Shown here piece by piece: positions 34,889 through 44,248 of a stretch of DNA of 64,000 nucleotides. The translations under genes and the position numbers were made by a program. The notes under the pieces are model-generated. The model saw only the letters and a list, made by a program, of their open reading frames with translations, made no database searches and was not told the DNA's origin. Each line of letters begins with the position of its first letter. Position 1 is the first letter of the stretch. Origin of the DNA: Ferruginibacter sp. (lineage in GTDB: Bacteria > Bacteroidota > Bacteroidia > Chitinophagales > Chitinophagaceae); contig JAHBTN010000003.1 of the NCBI GenBank assembly GCA_019638575.1, positions 62,001 through 126,000 on the forward strand. Direction: 5' to 3'.

Positions 34889-36949
34889 TTATCGCAATAA
34901 AATAGTACTACCCTTTTGTAGCCTGCGTTCGCCGGTATCGCTATCAATATAAGTTAGTATCCACACATAAGTTCCCGGATCGGCGCCCTGCCCTTTAAAC
35001 CGGCCATCCCATTTCTTATTCCAATCACGGGTTTCAAAAACAAGTTCACCCACACGGTTGTACACCCTAAACAAAAGATCGGTAGCCTTATATGCATTTA
35101 ACGGGTACAGGTAATCGTTTAAACCATCATTGTTTGGAGTGAAGGCATTTGGCACAGCTATATAACAACTGTATGGCACTACAATTTTTTGTACCGCCGT
35201 ATCAAAACATCCAAAATTATTTTCTACAATCAACATAGGAAAAACATCACGGGTAGGTTTTATTGGTATATATGATTGTGGTGGTGGGTTCTGAGAAGTG
35301 CTACTGTTTCCATTATCAAAAATCCATCTCCAACCCACAATATTGCCAATACTGCTGTCTTTAAAGAATGCTGTTTCGTTAGGGCACACAATACTTGTTG
35401 CTTCAAACCTTGCCTCTAACTCGTTATCTAAAAAGATTGGCACTATAGCGCTTGTATCCCGGCATACGCCATTTGATACAATCAACTGCGTTTGTTTTTG
35501 CCCGAAACTGCCATAATAAATCTCAGGGTTTTGTAAGCTGCTGCTCCTGGTATTATCAAAATCCCATTTCCATACATTCACTTCATTGCGGCCATCATGA
35601 AAATAATTGATTGTATCACGCTGGCATCCATATTTAATATTGAATGTAAAATCGGCATTCACTGTGTCTTTAGTTGTAAAGGTTACGGTGGCGCCTGCTG
35701 CTGTTTCTTGTCCGCATTCATTAATTATCGTATTGCCATCACTGCCTGTTTGTAAAATAAGTTGAAAAGTTCCTTTGGTTTGTATGGGTGCCGATAATTT
35801 TACCTTTATAACCGGTGTTAGGCTATCTGCATTACATTCACCTGAAGCGCCAACAACCGTAACCGGGCTACCAATACCTGCAATACGGTTTATCCTGAAA
35901 TCGCTTCCATCGGCAGCAATGCTGTTGCATTTTATTTTACGCAGCTTGGTGCTAAAGTCGAGAATTATTTCATCAGGCGCACAACCGGGTTTTTGTACAC
36001 TGTCCATCGGTGTTGGAAAAACAGGATAAACAATCATCGGGATACTTTCACCAACAGGTATATTCCTGTCGCAATAATCCCTTACGGTATTTGCATCAGT
36101 ACCGTTTTGAATATTGATGGTATAATTGCCCGGCGGCAAGGGCGCATCTAAAGTGATGAGGATAGAATCCATATCAAAACCTGTGTTGCAACCATACCCT
36201 GATGCAGCAATAACATTGGCTAATGGAGGTGTGATGGTAAACTCAGAACCTGTACTTGTAAGGCTATTGCATTTCATTTTTTTATTAAACTTTACTGCAG
36301 CCTGCCTTCCATCGCAAATAGCTCTTGAATTTAGTAAATGTGGTTCTTTAGGATCGGTAATACTTGCAGTGCCACCGGTAAAAGATAAATCGTAACCAGT
36401 TGTACTCTGTGTCCAGTTAGTAACCATAAGTAAATATTCATGTCCAACGGTTATAACGGGCATAGCATTAAAAGGTGTGTTACCGTTATCAGAACCTTCG
36501 CAATGCACATTACCGGTTGCACCCGGTTTACATCCTGTAGGTGATTGAGGATATGGTGCCGGCCCACTTCCTGCTCCATACAGGTTAATGGAAATTGCCA
36601 GGGTATTATTTGTGAACACATCATTGGGGTTATGGCCAGTAATATCAAACAGCACCCAATCGTAATCATCGGTACTTGCAATACCGCTAATTAAAAAACC
36701 AAGTGTACCTGTTTGAAAACAAGTGAACTTATACCAGAAAGAACTTGATGAAGTAGCGCCAATAGGACATGACAGTTGTGCAACATTTTGACCTGAACAA
36801 TTAACTACAACGCTTTGATGAAAAACCGAAGTACCGCACACCGGTATAGCCGAGCTTGGTGTCATGCCCGGCAGCGAACAGGATTGTGCATAATCTTTTG
36901 CCGTTATTAAAGTGCAAAATACAAGCAGCGTAATTATTTTTTTATACAT
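34889..36949 (-). CDS. Exported Ig/PKD protein with T9SS type B C-terminal domain
   Basis: The protein has 686 residues, with a signal peptide ending near residue 22 (DYAQSC). The N-terminal region resembles secreted adhesin-type domains (DDYDWVLFDITGHNP). Two Ig-like repeats similar to SbsA/Big_5 domains follow (about 205-315 and 320-435), and two PKD-like modules with WKWDFDN and WRWIFDN cores. The last roughly 88 residues begin VPNAFTPNNDGLNDY and end KGSTILLR, the type B sorting domain. It is a second protein of this kind in the window besides 14917-17361. The ligand is unknown. Confidence 0.87.
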   Translation of the reverse strand: MYKKIITLLVFCTLITAKDYAQSCSLPGMTPSSAIPVCGTSVFHQSVVVNCSGQNVAQLSCPIGATSSSSFWYKFTCFQTGTLGFLISGIASTDDYDWVLFDITGHNPNDVFTNNTLAISINLYGAGSGPAPYPQSPTGCKPGATGNVHCEGSDNGNTPFNAMPVITVGHEYLLMVTNWTQSTTGYDLSFTGGTASITDPKEPHLLNSRAICDGRQAAVKFNKKMKCNSLTSTGSEFTITPPLANVIAASGYGCNTGFDMDSILITLDAPLPPGNYTINIQNGTDANTVRDYCDRNIPVGESIPMIVYPVFPTPMDSVQKPGCAPDEIILDFSTKLRKIKCNSIAADGSDFRINRIAGIGSPVTVVGASGECNADSLTPVIKVKLSAPIQTKGTFQLILQTGSDGNTIINECGQETAAGATVTFTTKDTVNADFTFNIKYGCQRDTINYFHDGRNEVNVWKWDFDNTRSSSLQNPEIYYGSFGQKQTQLIVSNGVCRDTSAIVPIFLDNELEARFEATSIVCPNETAFFKDSSIGNIVGWRWIFDNGNSSTSQNPPPQSYIPIKPTRDVFPMLIVENNFGCFDTAVQKIVVPYSCYIAVPNAFTPNNDGLNDYLYPLNAYKATDLLFRVYNRVGELVFETRDWNKKWDGRFKGQGADPGTYVWILTYIDSDTGERRLQKGSTILLR

Positions 36950-37060
36950 AGGTTTCGTAAAATTAAATTAAGACCGTTTTATAGTTGTTTTTGCTGCAAG
37001 TGTTTAATAGGTTTTAATGAGTTTGATGTTAAAAACTGAAAGTTTACACAAAATTTCCCT

Positions 37061-39664
37061 TTATTTTATTTTGCCTTTAATCTCCTGTAATTTTAATAAT
37101 GCTTCCACCGGGGTTAATCGGTTGATATCTACATTTTCAAGCAAATTTCGTATTTCATCAAAGGTAGCCGAATGTGCATCAAAAATACTCAGTTGCATTT
37201 TTGGTGCGTTTAATTGTTTGATGGCATCGTTTGTATGGCCGGCTTTTCCTTCATCACGGCTAAGTTCAAGCTGTTGCAAAATTTCGTTGGCACGGTTAAT
37301 AAGCGCAGGCGGCATGCCTGCCATGCGTGCCACATGAATACCAAAACTATGTGTACTGCCGCCGGGTGCCAGTTTGCGTAAAAAAATTATTTTATTGCCC
37401 ACTTCTTTATTGGTAACATGGTAATTTTTTATTCCGCTGAATTTATTTTCCAGTTCATTCAGTTCATGGTAATGTGTGGCAAACAATGTTTTTGGCTGAT
37501 GAGGCGAATTGTGTAAGAACTCAGCAATGCTCCATGCAATACTTATACCATCATAGGTAGATGTACCACGGCCAATTTCATCAAGCAATATCAAACTCCG
37601 TTTGGTAAGGTTGTTGATGATGCTTGCGGTTTCATTCATCTCAACCATAAATGTACTTTCGCCACCGCTTAAATTATCGCTTGCCCCTACCCTGGTAAAA
37701 ATTTTATCAGTAAGCGGAATTTTTGCTTCGCTTGCCGGTACAAAACTTCCTATGTGCGCCATTAAAGTAATAAGCGCTGTTTGCCTTAGGATAGCGCTTT
37801 TACCGCTCATGTTGGGCCCGGTTAAAATAATAATTTGTTGCGTGGAAGGATCTAAATAAATATCATTGGCAATATAGGGTTCGCCTACCGGGAGGTTTTG
37901 TTCAATTACGGGATGGCGACTGTCTTTAATATCTAAAATAAAATTATCGTGCAGGATTGGCCTTTTATATTTATAATGCAGTGCATTGCCTGCAAAGCAG
38001 CATAAACAATCAATTACTGCCATCACATTTCCGTTCACCTGCATGGGAGCAATAAAATCCTGCAGTTCGTTCAATAGTTCTTCAAAAATCTGCAACTCCA
38101 AAGCAAGAATCCTTTCTTCGGCGCCTACAATTTTTTCTTCATATTCTTTTAACTCGGGTGTAATGTATCTTTCGGCATTTACCAGTGTTTGTTTCCTAAT
38201 CCAGCTTGCAGGCACTTTGTTTTTGTGTGCATGAGTTACTTCAAGATAATAACCAAAAACATTGTTGAAACTTATTTTTAAAGAAGAAATGCCTGTGGCC
38301 ATTGCTTCCCGTTGCTGTATCTCTACAAGAAAGTCTTTACCACCGCTTGCAATTTTTCTTAAATCATCCAATTCGCTGTTTATACCTTCAGCAATAACAG
38401 CGCCTTTTGAAGCAGCCACCGGAGGGTTTTCATTCAGTTCCCTGGTTATCTTATCCAAAATGTATTTGCATGGATTTAAGGAATCACCAAGCCTTTTCAG
38501 GTATTCGTTTGAAGAAGCATCACAGATATTTTTTATCAGTGCAGTTTGTTGCAGGCCTTTTGCTATTTGCAAAACTTCCCGTGGATTTACTTTTTTTAAA
38601 GGCACTTTACTTACTAACCTTTCCACATCGCCTGCCTGTTTAATGTATTGCAGTAATTTGTTGCGTACATCAGTTTCTTTTACCAGCCACTCAACCGTGC
38701 TGAGACGTTCATTAATTTTTACAATATTGTTCAATGGCAGTACCATCCAGCGTTTCAGCAACCTGGCGCCCATGGCCGATACTGTGTTGTCCAGCACTTT
38801 TAATAATGAATTGTTAGCATCATTGCTACCAAACAATTCAAGATTGCGGATGGTGAACCTGTCCATCCATAAATAATCTTCCCTGTCAATTCTTTGTATG
38901 GAAGTGATATGGCCAAGATTGGGATGTTCGGTATCTTTTAAATATTGTAATACAGCGCCTGCTGCAATAATACCAAGCGACAGCCCTTCAATACCAAAAC
39001 CTTTAAGGCTATGCGTACCAAAATGTTTTAACAGTGCTTCGGTTGCATAAGCTTCGGCAAAAATCCATTCTTCTAAAGTGTATGTAAAAAACTTTGTGCC
39101 AAAATTTTCTTTAAAATATTTTTGCCTGCTGCGCTGAAAAATAACTTCGGCAGGTTTAAGACTTTGTAATAATTTATCGGCATATTCTTTATCGCCTTCG
39201 GCAACAAAAAATTCGCCGGTGCTGATGTCTAAAAATGCCAGGCCAATTTTTTCTTCATCAAAATGTAATGCTGCCAAAAAATTATTGCTGCTATGCTCCA
39301 GTAATTTATCGCTGGTGGCTACACCCGGTGTTACCAGTTCGGTAACGCCACGTTTTACAATTCCCTTTGCCTGTTTAGGATCTTCTAACTGATCGCAAAT
39401 GGCAACACGGTAACCGGCTTTTACCAGTTTGTGCAGGTAAGTATCCAAAGCATGATGCGGAAAGCCGGCCAGTTCAGAAGCATCGGGGTTACCATTGTTT
39501 CTTTTGGTTAAAGTGATGCCCAGCACGGCTGCCGTAGTGATGGCATCCTGGCCAAAAGTTTCATAAAAATCACCCACACGAAACAGCAATATGGCATCAG
39601 GATATTTAGCCTTGATGGCATTGTGCTGTTGCATTAAAGGTGTTTCTGAAGGGCTTTTTGCCAT
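37061..39664 (-). CDS. mutS: DNA mismatch repair protein MutS
   Basis: The protein has 867 residues, full length MutS1. The mismatch-binding motif GDFYE is at 31-35 (Phe33 and Glu35). The Walker A GPNMSGKS is near 616-623, followed by the Walker B/signature region DEIGRGTSTYDG. Clamp, lever and ATPase domains are in order. It recognises mismatches and recruits MutL. A small hairpin (TACGGC-TTTT-GCCGTA) sits in the leader 8 bases before the start codon, and a -7 element lies 28 bases upstream. Confidence 0.97.
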   Translation of the reverse strand: MAKSPSETPLMQQHNAIKAKYPDAILLFRVGDFYETFGQDAITTAAVLGITLTKRNNGNPDASELAGFPHHALDTYLHKLVKAGYRVAICDQLEDPKQAKGIVKRGVTELVTPGVATSDKLLEHSSNNFLAALHFDEEKIGLAFLDISTGEFFVAEGDKEYADKLLQSLKPAEVIFQRSRQKYFKENFGTKFFTYTLEEWIFAEAYATEALLKHFGTHSLKGFGIEGLSLGIIAAGAVLQYLKDTEHPNLGHITSIQRIDREDYLWMDRFTIRNLELFGSNDANNSLLKVLDNTVSAMGARLLKRWMVLPLNNIVKINERLSTVEWLVKETDVRNKLLQYIKQAGDVERLVSKVPLKKVNPREVLQIAKGLQQTALIKNICDASSNEYLKRLGDSLNPCKYILDKITRELNENPPVAASKGAVIAEGINSELDDLRKIASGGKDFLVEIQQREAMATGISSLKISFNNVFGYYLEVTHAHKNKVPASWIRKQTLVNAERYITPELKEYEEKIVGAEERILALELQIFEELLNELQDFIAPMQVNGNVMAVIDCLCCFAGNALHYKYKRPILHDNFILDIKDSRHPVIEQNLPVGEPYIANDIYLDPSTQQIIILTGPNMSGKSAILRQTALITLMAHIGSFVPASEAKIPLTDKIFTRVGASDNLSGGESTFMVEMNETASIINNLTKRSLILLDEIGRGTSTYDGISIAWSIAEFLHNSPHQPKTLFATHYHELNELENKFSGIKNYHVTNKEVGNKIIFLRKLAPGGSTHSFGIHVARMAGMPPALINRANEILQQLELSRDEGKAGHTNDAIKQLNAPKMQLSIFDAHSATFDEIRNLLENVDINRLTPVEALLKLQEIKGKIK

Positions 39665-39671
39665 AACTTAA

Positions 39672-39687
39672 TACGGCTTTTGCCGTA
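39672..39687 (-). promoter_or_regulatory. Hairpin in the mutS 5' untranslated region
   Basis: A perfect 6-bp stem TACGGC / GCCGTA with a TTTT (AAAA in RNA) loop lies between the -7 element at 39693-39700 and the mutS ATG. It could slow ribosome access or stabilise the mRNA; this is inference. Confidence 0.45.
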
Positions 39688-39692
39688 GCGGA

Positions 39693-39700
39693 CAAAAATA
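39693..39700 (-). promoter_or_regulatory. Possible mutS -7 element
   Basis: TATTTTTG on the minus strand fits TAnnTTTG, 28 nt before the mutS ATG. No matching -33 box is seen. Confidence 0.36.
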
Positions 39701-39824
39701 AGGCATTGCTGTTATAATTTTAATTCATTTACAACTAATAGCCTGCTTATTCATTGTATTTTTTCAAGATGTATACAGGGGTGCAAGTTTATATATTTTA
39801 AAAATAGCAGAGAGTAAAATTGTA

Positions 39825-41021
39825 TCAATTTTCCTGCTTCGTAAAAATTTCTTTTTTCATTTTTTCCCAAAGCCCGTCAAATGTTTGATTGTTTTCTTCC
39901 TTCCATTTTTTACTGAACGATTCCATCTTTTGGTGCCGGTTGGCTTTTGTTATTGAAAAAAATGATTCGATGGCTTCTGAATCATTTTCAAAAGCCAGCT
40001 TATTGTACAATTCTTTTAACTGTTGTTCCCTTTGGATATTGGAATGCGCTATTTCAATCTCCATTTTTTCCCTAAGCATCACTTTTTCATCATAACTGCC
40101 CGATGGTAGAATAGTTTTGGCTATCACAGGCATCAATTCTATCAGCATTAAAATAAAAACAATAAGATAATACCTATATTGCAAGGCAGTGCTACCTTTT
40201 AACAGGTTTGTAAGCGCCTCTACCCTTGTTAAAAAACCATCATTCAGATAAAGGAGAAAACCGGCTTCCCCTGCTTTTATTTTGTTATCTATTTCTTTAA
40301 GAGCAGCATCATTGCTATCCAGTTTAGGCTGAATGATTTTTAGCATGGCCTGGTATTCATCATCCAATTTTTGGTATTCGTTTCTTTTTGCAATGGCAAT
40401 ATCTTTTATACCAACCTTACCAGATCCGCCGCTGCCATCGGTTTCGGCCAGGTAGCTTTCTCTTGCTTTTTTTACTAAATCATACTTTACATCCAACTCA
40501 TTTTTTAAATCAGCATTTTGTTTTTCCAATTCTTCTTTTGGCTTATTGTAAAGGGCAATAAGTTCCTGCTGTTTCAACAATTTCTTTTTTTCATTGTCGA
40601 GCGATGCCTGCAACCGAATTTCCTTATCAAACATAAATAACACAGCAGGCTGTGCCATAAAGGTACCGATGGTAAGCGCCAGCAGGCCCCTGAACAAAAG
40701 CGGGGCAAATTTTCGTTTGTTGAATCTTGTTATACCCTTAATCAAAGCCCTGTCGATGGTAAGTATGATAAAACCCATGAACAAACCCAAAGCAATGGCA
40801 ATAAAAATAGATTGGGTAAAAGTGCTGAAGAAATAAGTCCAGGTAAATGAGGCAAAAGCCCATGTAGCCAACACCGTCATACCAATGATACGGTACCGGT
40901 TTCTGTCAACAACAGCATCTGCCAGTATTTCCTTTTCGGCTGTAGAAAGCCACCATAAAAATACAGTGAACCGAGAAGGGGTATAGGTTTCCCTTTGTGA
41001 AAGGGGAATGTTTGTAGCCAT
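39825..41021 (-). CDS. DUF4407 membrane protein
   Basis: The protein has 398 residues, with four hydrophobic segments near residues 45-65, 70-92, 105-130 and 285-305. Between segments 3 and 4 is a long, highly charged coiled-coil-like stretch (about 130-270, many K/E/Q). The family is widespread in Bacteroidota but uncharacterised. A second coiled-coil region occupies the C-terminal 80 residues. The layout suggests a structural or scaffolding inner-membrane protein; function is unknown. Confidence 0.83.
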   Translation of the reverse strand: MATNIPLSQRETYTPSRFTVFLWWLSTAEKEILADAVVDRNRYRIIGMTVLATWAFASFTWTYFFSTFTQSIFIAIALGLFMGFIILTIDRALIKGITRFNKRKFAPLLFRGLLALTIGTFMAQPAVLFMFDKEIRLQASLDNEKKKLLKQQELIALYNKPKEELEKQNADLKNELDVKYDLVKKARESYLAETDGSGGSGKVGIKDIAIAKRNEYQKLDDEYQAMLKIIQPKLDSNDAALKEIDNKIKAGEAGFLLYLNDGFLTRVEALTNLLKGSTALQYRYYLIVFILMLIELMPVIAKTILPSGSYDEKVMLREKMEIEIAHSNIQREQQLKELYNKLAFENDSEAIESFFSITKANRHQKMESFSKKWKEENNQTFDGLWEKMKKEIFTKQEN

Positions 41022-41183
41022 GATGTAAATTATTAATGGATGCCTTAAAAAAGAATCAATAGCGGAGTTGAGTTGAAGAATTGCAAATTAGATATTCTTT
41101 ACCTCAAAAACGATTTAATGATTAAGTTATTTCTAATTAAAAATTACATTAACAGTTTCTTATAATAAGTATGTTAAACCCTT

Positions 41184-41215
41184 TTTGAATAAAACCCTCT
41201 ATTGTTTTATCTTTG
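41184..41215 (+). promoter_or_regulatory. lolA promoter
   Basis: TTTG (41184-41187), 20 nt, then TATCTTTG (41208-41215) is the clearest full promoter in the window, 45 nt before the lolA ATG. Confidence 0.72.
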
Positions 41216-41260
41216 CACCCGTTTTAAGAGATGCATATTTTTAAATGCTAAAAAAGCAAA

Positions 41261-41917
41261 ATGAAGAAAATTTTAAGCTTATCGGTTTTATTGGTTTTAA
41301 TGTTTACGATAGTACAGGCACAGGCGCCCAAGGGAATGGGTAAAAACGATCCGGATGCAAAAAAGATTTTAGATGCAGTGAGTGCAAAATTTAAAAGCTT
41401 TAAATCGGTTCAATCCAATTTTACATTAAAAATTGAGAACGCAGCTAATAAATTAATTGATTCAAAAAAAGGCACTGTTTACATGAAGGGTACCAAATAC
41501 CGTATTAAAGTGGCAGGCCAGGATATTTTTTGCGATGGCAGCAATGTATGGACGGTTGACCCGGCTGCAAAAGAAATAACCCTTACCAAATTAGACCCTT
41601 CAAACAATACCATCACACCTCAAAAACTATTCACCAATTTTTACGATAAGGATTTTTTATACAAACTTAACAACGATGCAAAAGGTGTACAGGAAGTAGA
41701 ACTAACACCCATTGATAAGTCGAAACTTTTTCATAAAGTGATTGTTTTTATCAATAAGGCAACACAAACCATTTCATCAACAAAAATTTTTGAAAAAGCA
41801 GGTAACCGTTATACGTATAATGTAAGCAGCATGAATACAAAATCTGTTATACCGGATGCAACTTTTATTTTCAATCAAAAGAATTACCCCGGGATGGAAT
41901 TGGTTGATTTAAGATAA
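41261..41917 (+). CDS. lolA: LolA-like outer-membrane lipoprotein carrier protein
   Basis: The protein has 218 residues, with a signal peptide (MKKILSL to VQAQ). The mature part is the LolA half-barrel (FKSFKSVQSNFTLKIENA, GTVYMKGTKYRIKVAGQDIFCDG, WTVDPAAKEITL). It shuttles lipoproteins released by LolCDE across the periplasm, fitting the many lipoproteins in the window. It has a strong promoter and is convergent with ubiX, 8 bases apart. Confidence 0.88.
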   Translation: MKKILSLSVLLVLMFTIVQAQAPKGMGKNDPDAKKILDAVSAKFKSFKSVQSNFTLKIENAANKLIDSKKGTVYMKGTKYRIKVAGQDIFCDGSNVWTVDPAAKEITLTKLDPSNNTITPQKLFTNFYDKDFLYKLNNDAKGVQEVELTPIDKSKLFHKVIVFINKATQTISSTKIFEKAGNRYTYNVSSMNTKSVIPDATFIFNQKNYPGMELVDLR

Positions 41918-41925
41918 ATGAAGTT

Positions 41926-42486
41926 TTAGTTTCCCCAGCGATAAGATTCATTTTGTAAACCTGCCAGGTCAATTACACGGTCAACAACTGTGGCTGCCAT
42001 TTGTTCAATAGTAGTGGGCTTACTGTAAAAAGATGGTGTAGCCGGGCAAATAATACCACCTGCCAGTGTAATTGTTTCCATGTTACGTATTTGTATAAGG
42101 TTGTAAGGTGTATCCCTGGTAACACAAATTAATTTTCTTCTTTCTTTTAAAATAACATCTGCAGCACGGCTTACCAGGTCGTTTGATATACCCGATGCTA
42201 TCCGCCCCAAAGTACCCATACTGCAAGGGATGATAATCATAGTATTAAACTGCCCGCTGCCCGATGCAAATGCTGCTGTAAAATCCTGCTGGCCGTATAT
42301 CTTACCCGGAAAATTTACATAGTTATCATTTTCTAATTCAATTTTCCATACTTGTTTGGCATTTGTTGTCATCACCAATGCCACTTCATCTAACTGGCTG
42401 CTAAGTTGCTGTAATTTCTTCAACAGCAAATCGGCATATATCGAACCACTGGCTCCTGTAACAGCTACAACAATTTTATGTTTCAT
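41926..42486 (-). CDS. ubiX: Flavin prenyltransferase UbiX
   Basis: I choose the ATG at 42486 (MKHKIVVAVTGASGS), giving 186 residues, the UbiX length; the longer frame to 42528 adds a non-conserved leader. UbiX prenylates FMN with dimethylallyl phosphate to make the cofactor of UbiD decarboxylases. The FMN-binding VTGASGSIYADLLL is at 7-20, and SMGTLGRIASGISNDLVSRAADV and ERRKLICVTRDTP are conserved. No ubiD is nearby. It is convergent with lolA. Confidence 0.92.
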   Translation of the reverse strand: MKHKIVVAVTGASGSIYADLLLKKLQQLSSQLDEVALVMTTNAKQVWKIELENDNYVNFPGKIYGQQDFTAAFASGSGQFNTMIIIPCSMGTLGRIASGISNDLVSRAADVILKERRKLICVTRDTPYNLIQIRNMETITLAGGIICPATPSFYSKPTTIEQMAATVVDRVIDLAGLQNESYRWGN

Positions 42487-42847
42487 TTTACGTTTATAGT
42501 TTATCAAATACAATATTGTACTAAACAATTTTACATCACTGTATTTGTTATAAACAAATTTATATGCAATTAGTTTTTCAGCTCATATTAGTGCTTCTCA
42601 TTCTTGCAATTCTTATTTTTACTTAAAAAATTTAAGTAAATAAGATTCCTTCAATCAATTATCTTTTAATTTATACCATTTAAACCGGGTATTCTTTTTC
42701 AATAAGTGTTACCTGGTTTTTGTACTTACTTTTCGTGCAACAATATAACGATAATAGTGTTGTAATTAGGTACAATTTTAAAAAGCAAATTTTGAACCTG
42801 CTGTTTAAACAAACAAGAAATTGTAATTTCCAATTTCAATAAACTGA
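42487..42847. other. ubiX-permease divergent intergenic region with two hairpins
   Basis: The 361-base AT-rich spacer between divergent genes holds a strong inverted repeat (42611-42627 / 42631-42645; about 15 bp with a 2-base bulge and a 3-base loop) and a second hairpin (AACCGGGTA ... TACCTGGTT, about 42683-42719) followed by TTTT. Neither is downstream of a gene, so they are not ordinary terminators. I see no open frame. Confidence 0.55.
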
Positions 42848-44245
42848 ATGTCTGCACCAAAACTACAACGAAGCTTAGGCTTATTTCAATCTACAGTTGT
42901 AAATATGATTGATATGGTGGGCATTGGCCCCTTTGTTACATTACCAATTGTAATGGGGTTGATGGGAGGCATGTTTTTATATGCATGGATTGCCGGCGCC
43001 ATACTATCGTTGGTTGATGCTATGATTTGGAGCGAACTGGGTGCTGCTTACCCTTTGGCCGGCGGCAGTTACAACTTTCTTAAAGAAGCTTATGGCAAAA
43101 ACGGCATGGGCAGGATGATGAGTTTTTTGTACGTATGGCAAACCATCATACAAGCTCCATTGGTGGCCGCATCAGCTGCTATTGGCTTTGCACAATACAT
43201 GGGTTATTTGGTACATCTTGAACCCATGCAGCAAAAAATGGTTTCGGGTGCGGTAATAATTTCTGTAACTATTTTATTGTACCGTAAAATAGACAGCATA
43301 GGAAAAATTGCCATACTGCTTTGGACGGGTGTTATACTCACCATTGGATGGATTATTATTGGCGGTATTGCACATGGTAATTTTTTGCAGCCGCTAAAAG
43401 ATATCAATGCACAATTCAGTTGGGGGCAACTGGCTTCTTTTGCATTTGGACAGGCTTGTATAAAATCTATTTACAGTTACCTGGGGTATTATAATGTTTG
43501 CCACTTGGGTGCCGAAATTAAAAACCCCGGTAAAAACATCCCACGCAGTATGTTCATTTCTGTAATTGGTATTGCCATCTTGTATATTGCCATGAACACA
43601 AGTGTTAGCAGCGTTATTCCGTGGCAGGAGATAAAGCAATGGCAGGATGCAGATACGCACACATTTGTAATCAGCACTTTTATTGAAAGGTTGTACGGTT
43701 ATGCTGCAGCCAATACTATTACCGTGATGATACTGTGGGTTGCATTGGCATCTTTATTTGCGGTAATGCTTGGCTATTCACGGGTACCGTATGCCGCTGC
43801 CATTGATGGTGCATTTTTTAAAGTGTTTGCAAAACTACATCCTACCCGTAACTTTCCTTATGTATCGCTGTTGGTGATTGCAGGTTTAGGATTTTTGTTC
43901 AGTATGTTGTTTCGCATGAGTGATGTTATCAGCGGCATACTGGCCATGCGTATAGTGGTGCAGTTTATTGGCCAGGCAGTTGGCGTTGTATTGCTACGAA
44001 AAAAGAATGGAAAAACAAATTTGCCTTATAAGATGCCTTTGTATCCGTTACCGGTGATTTTTGTTGTGCTGATGTGGATGTTTGTTTTTTATTCAACCGG
44101 CTTAGAGGTTATCGGTTCTTTTATCATTGTGTTTGGCAGCGGGCTTGTTGTTTATTTTATTAATGCAAGGCTGCAACGGCAATGGCCCTATCAAAACCAT
44201 GCAACAGTATCACTTAAAAAAGATAACAACCTGCATACTGAATAA
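42848..44245 (+). CDS. APC-family amino-acid permease
   Basis: The protein has 465 residues with about 12 hydrophobic segments. The motif MVGIGPFVTLPIVMGL near residues 23-38 and QACIKSIYSYLGYYNVCHLGAEIKNPGKNIPRS (about 200-232) are typical of the amino acid-polyamine-organocation superfamily. It is an inner-membrane transporter, with substrate unknown. It is distinct in sequence from the 582-residue APC permease at 23097. It is convergent with the HsdR_N gene with only 3 bases between. Confidence 0.85.
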   Translation: MSAPKLQRSLGLFQSTVVNMIDMVGIGPFVTLPIVMGLMGGMFLYAWIAGAILSLVDAMIWSELGAAYPLAGGSYNFLKEAYGKNGMGRMMSFLYVWQTIIQAPLVAASAAIGFAQYMGYLVHLEPMQQKMVSGAVIISVTILLYRKIDSIGKIAILLWTGVILTIGWIIIGGIAHGNFLQPLKDINAQFSWGQLASFAFGQACIKSIYSYLGYYNVCHLGAEIKNPGKNIPRSMFISVIGIAILYIAMNTSVSSVIPWQEIKQWQDADTHTFVISTFIERLYGYAAANTITVMILWVALASLFAVMLGYSRVPYAAAIDGAFFKVFAKLHPTRNFPYVSLLVIAGLGFLFSMLFRMSDVISGILAMRIVVQFIGQAVGVVLLRKKNGKTNLPYKMPLYPLPVIFVVLMWMFVFYSTGLEVIGSFIIVFGSGLVVYFINARLQRQWPYQNHATVSLKKDNNLHTE

Positions 44246-44248
44246 AAA

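Noticed and set aside
38262-38876. 204-codon plus-strand frame inside mutS
   Set aside because: Antisense shadow; the mutS reading is unambiguous.
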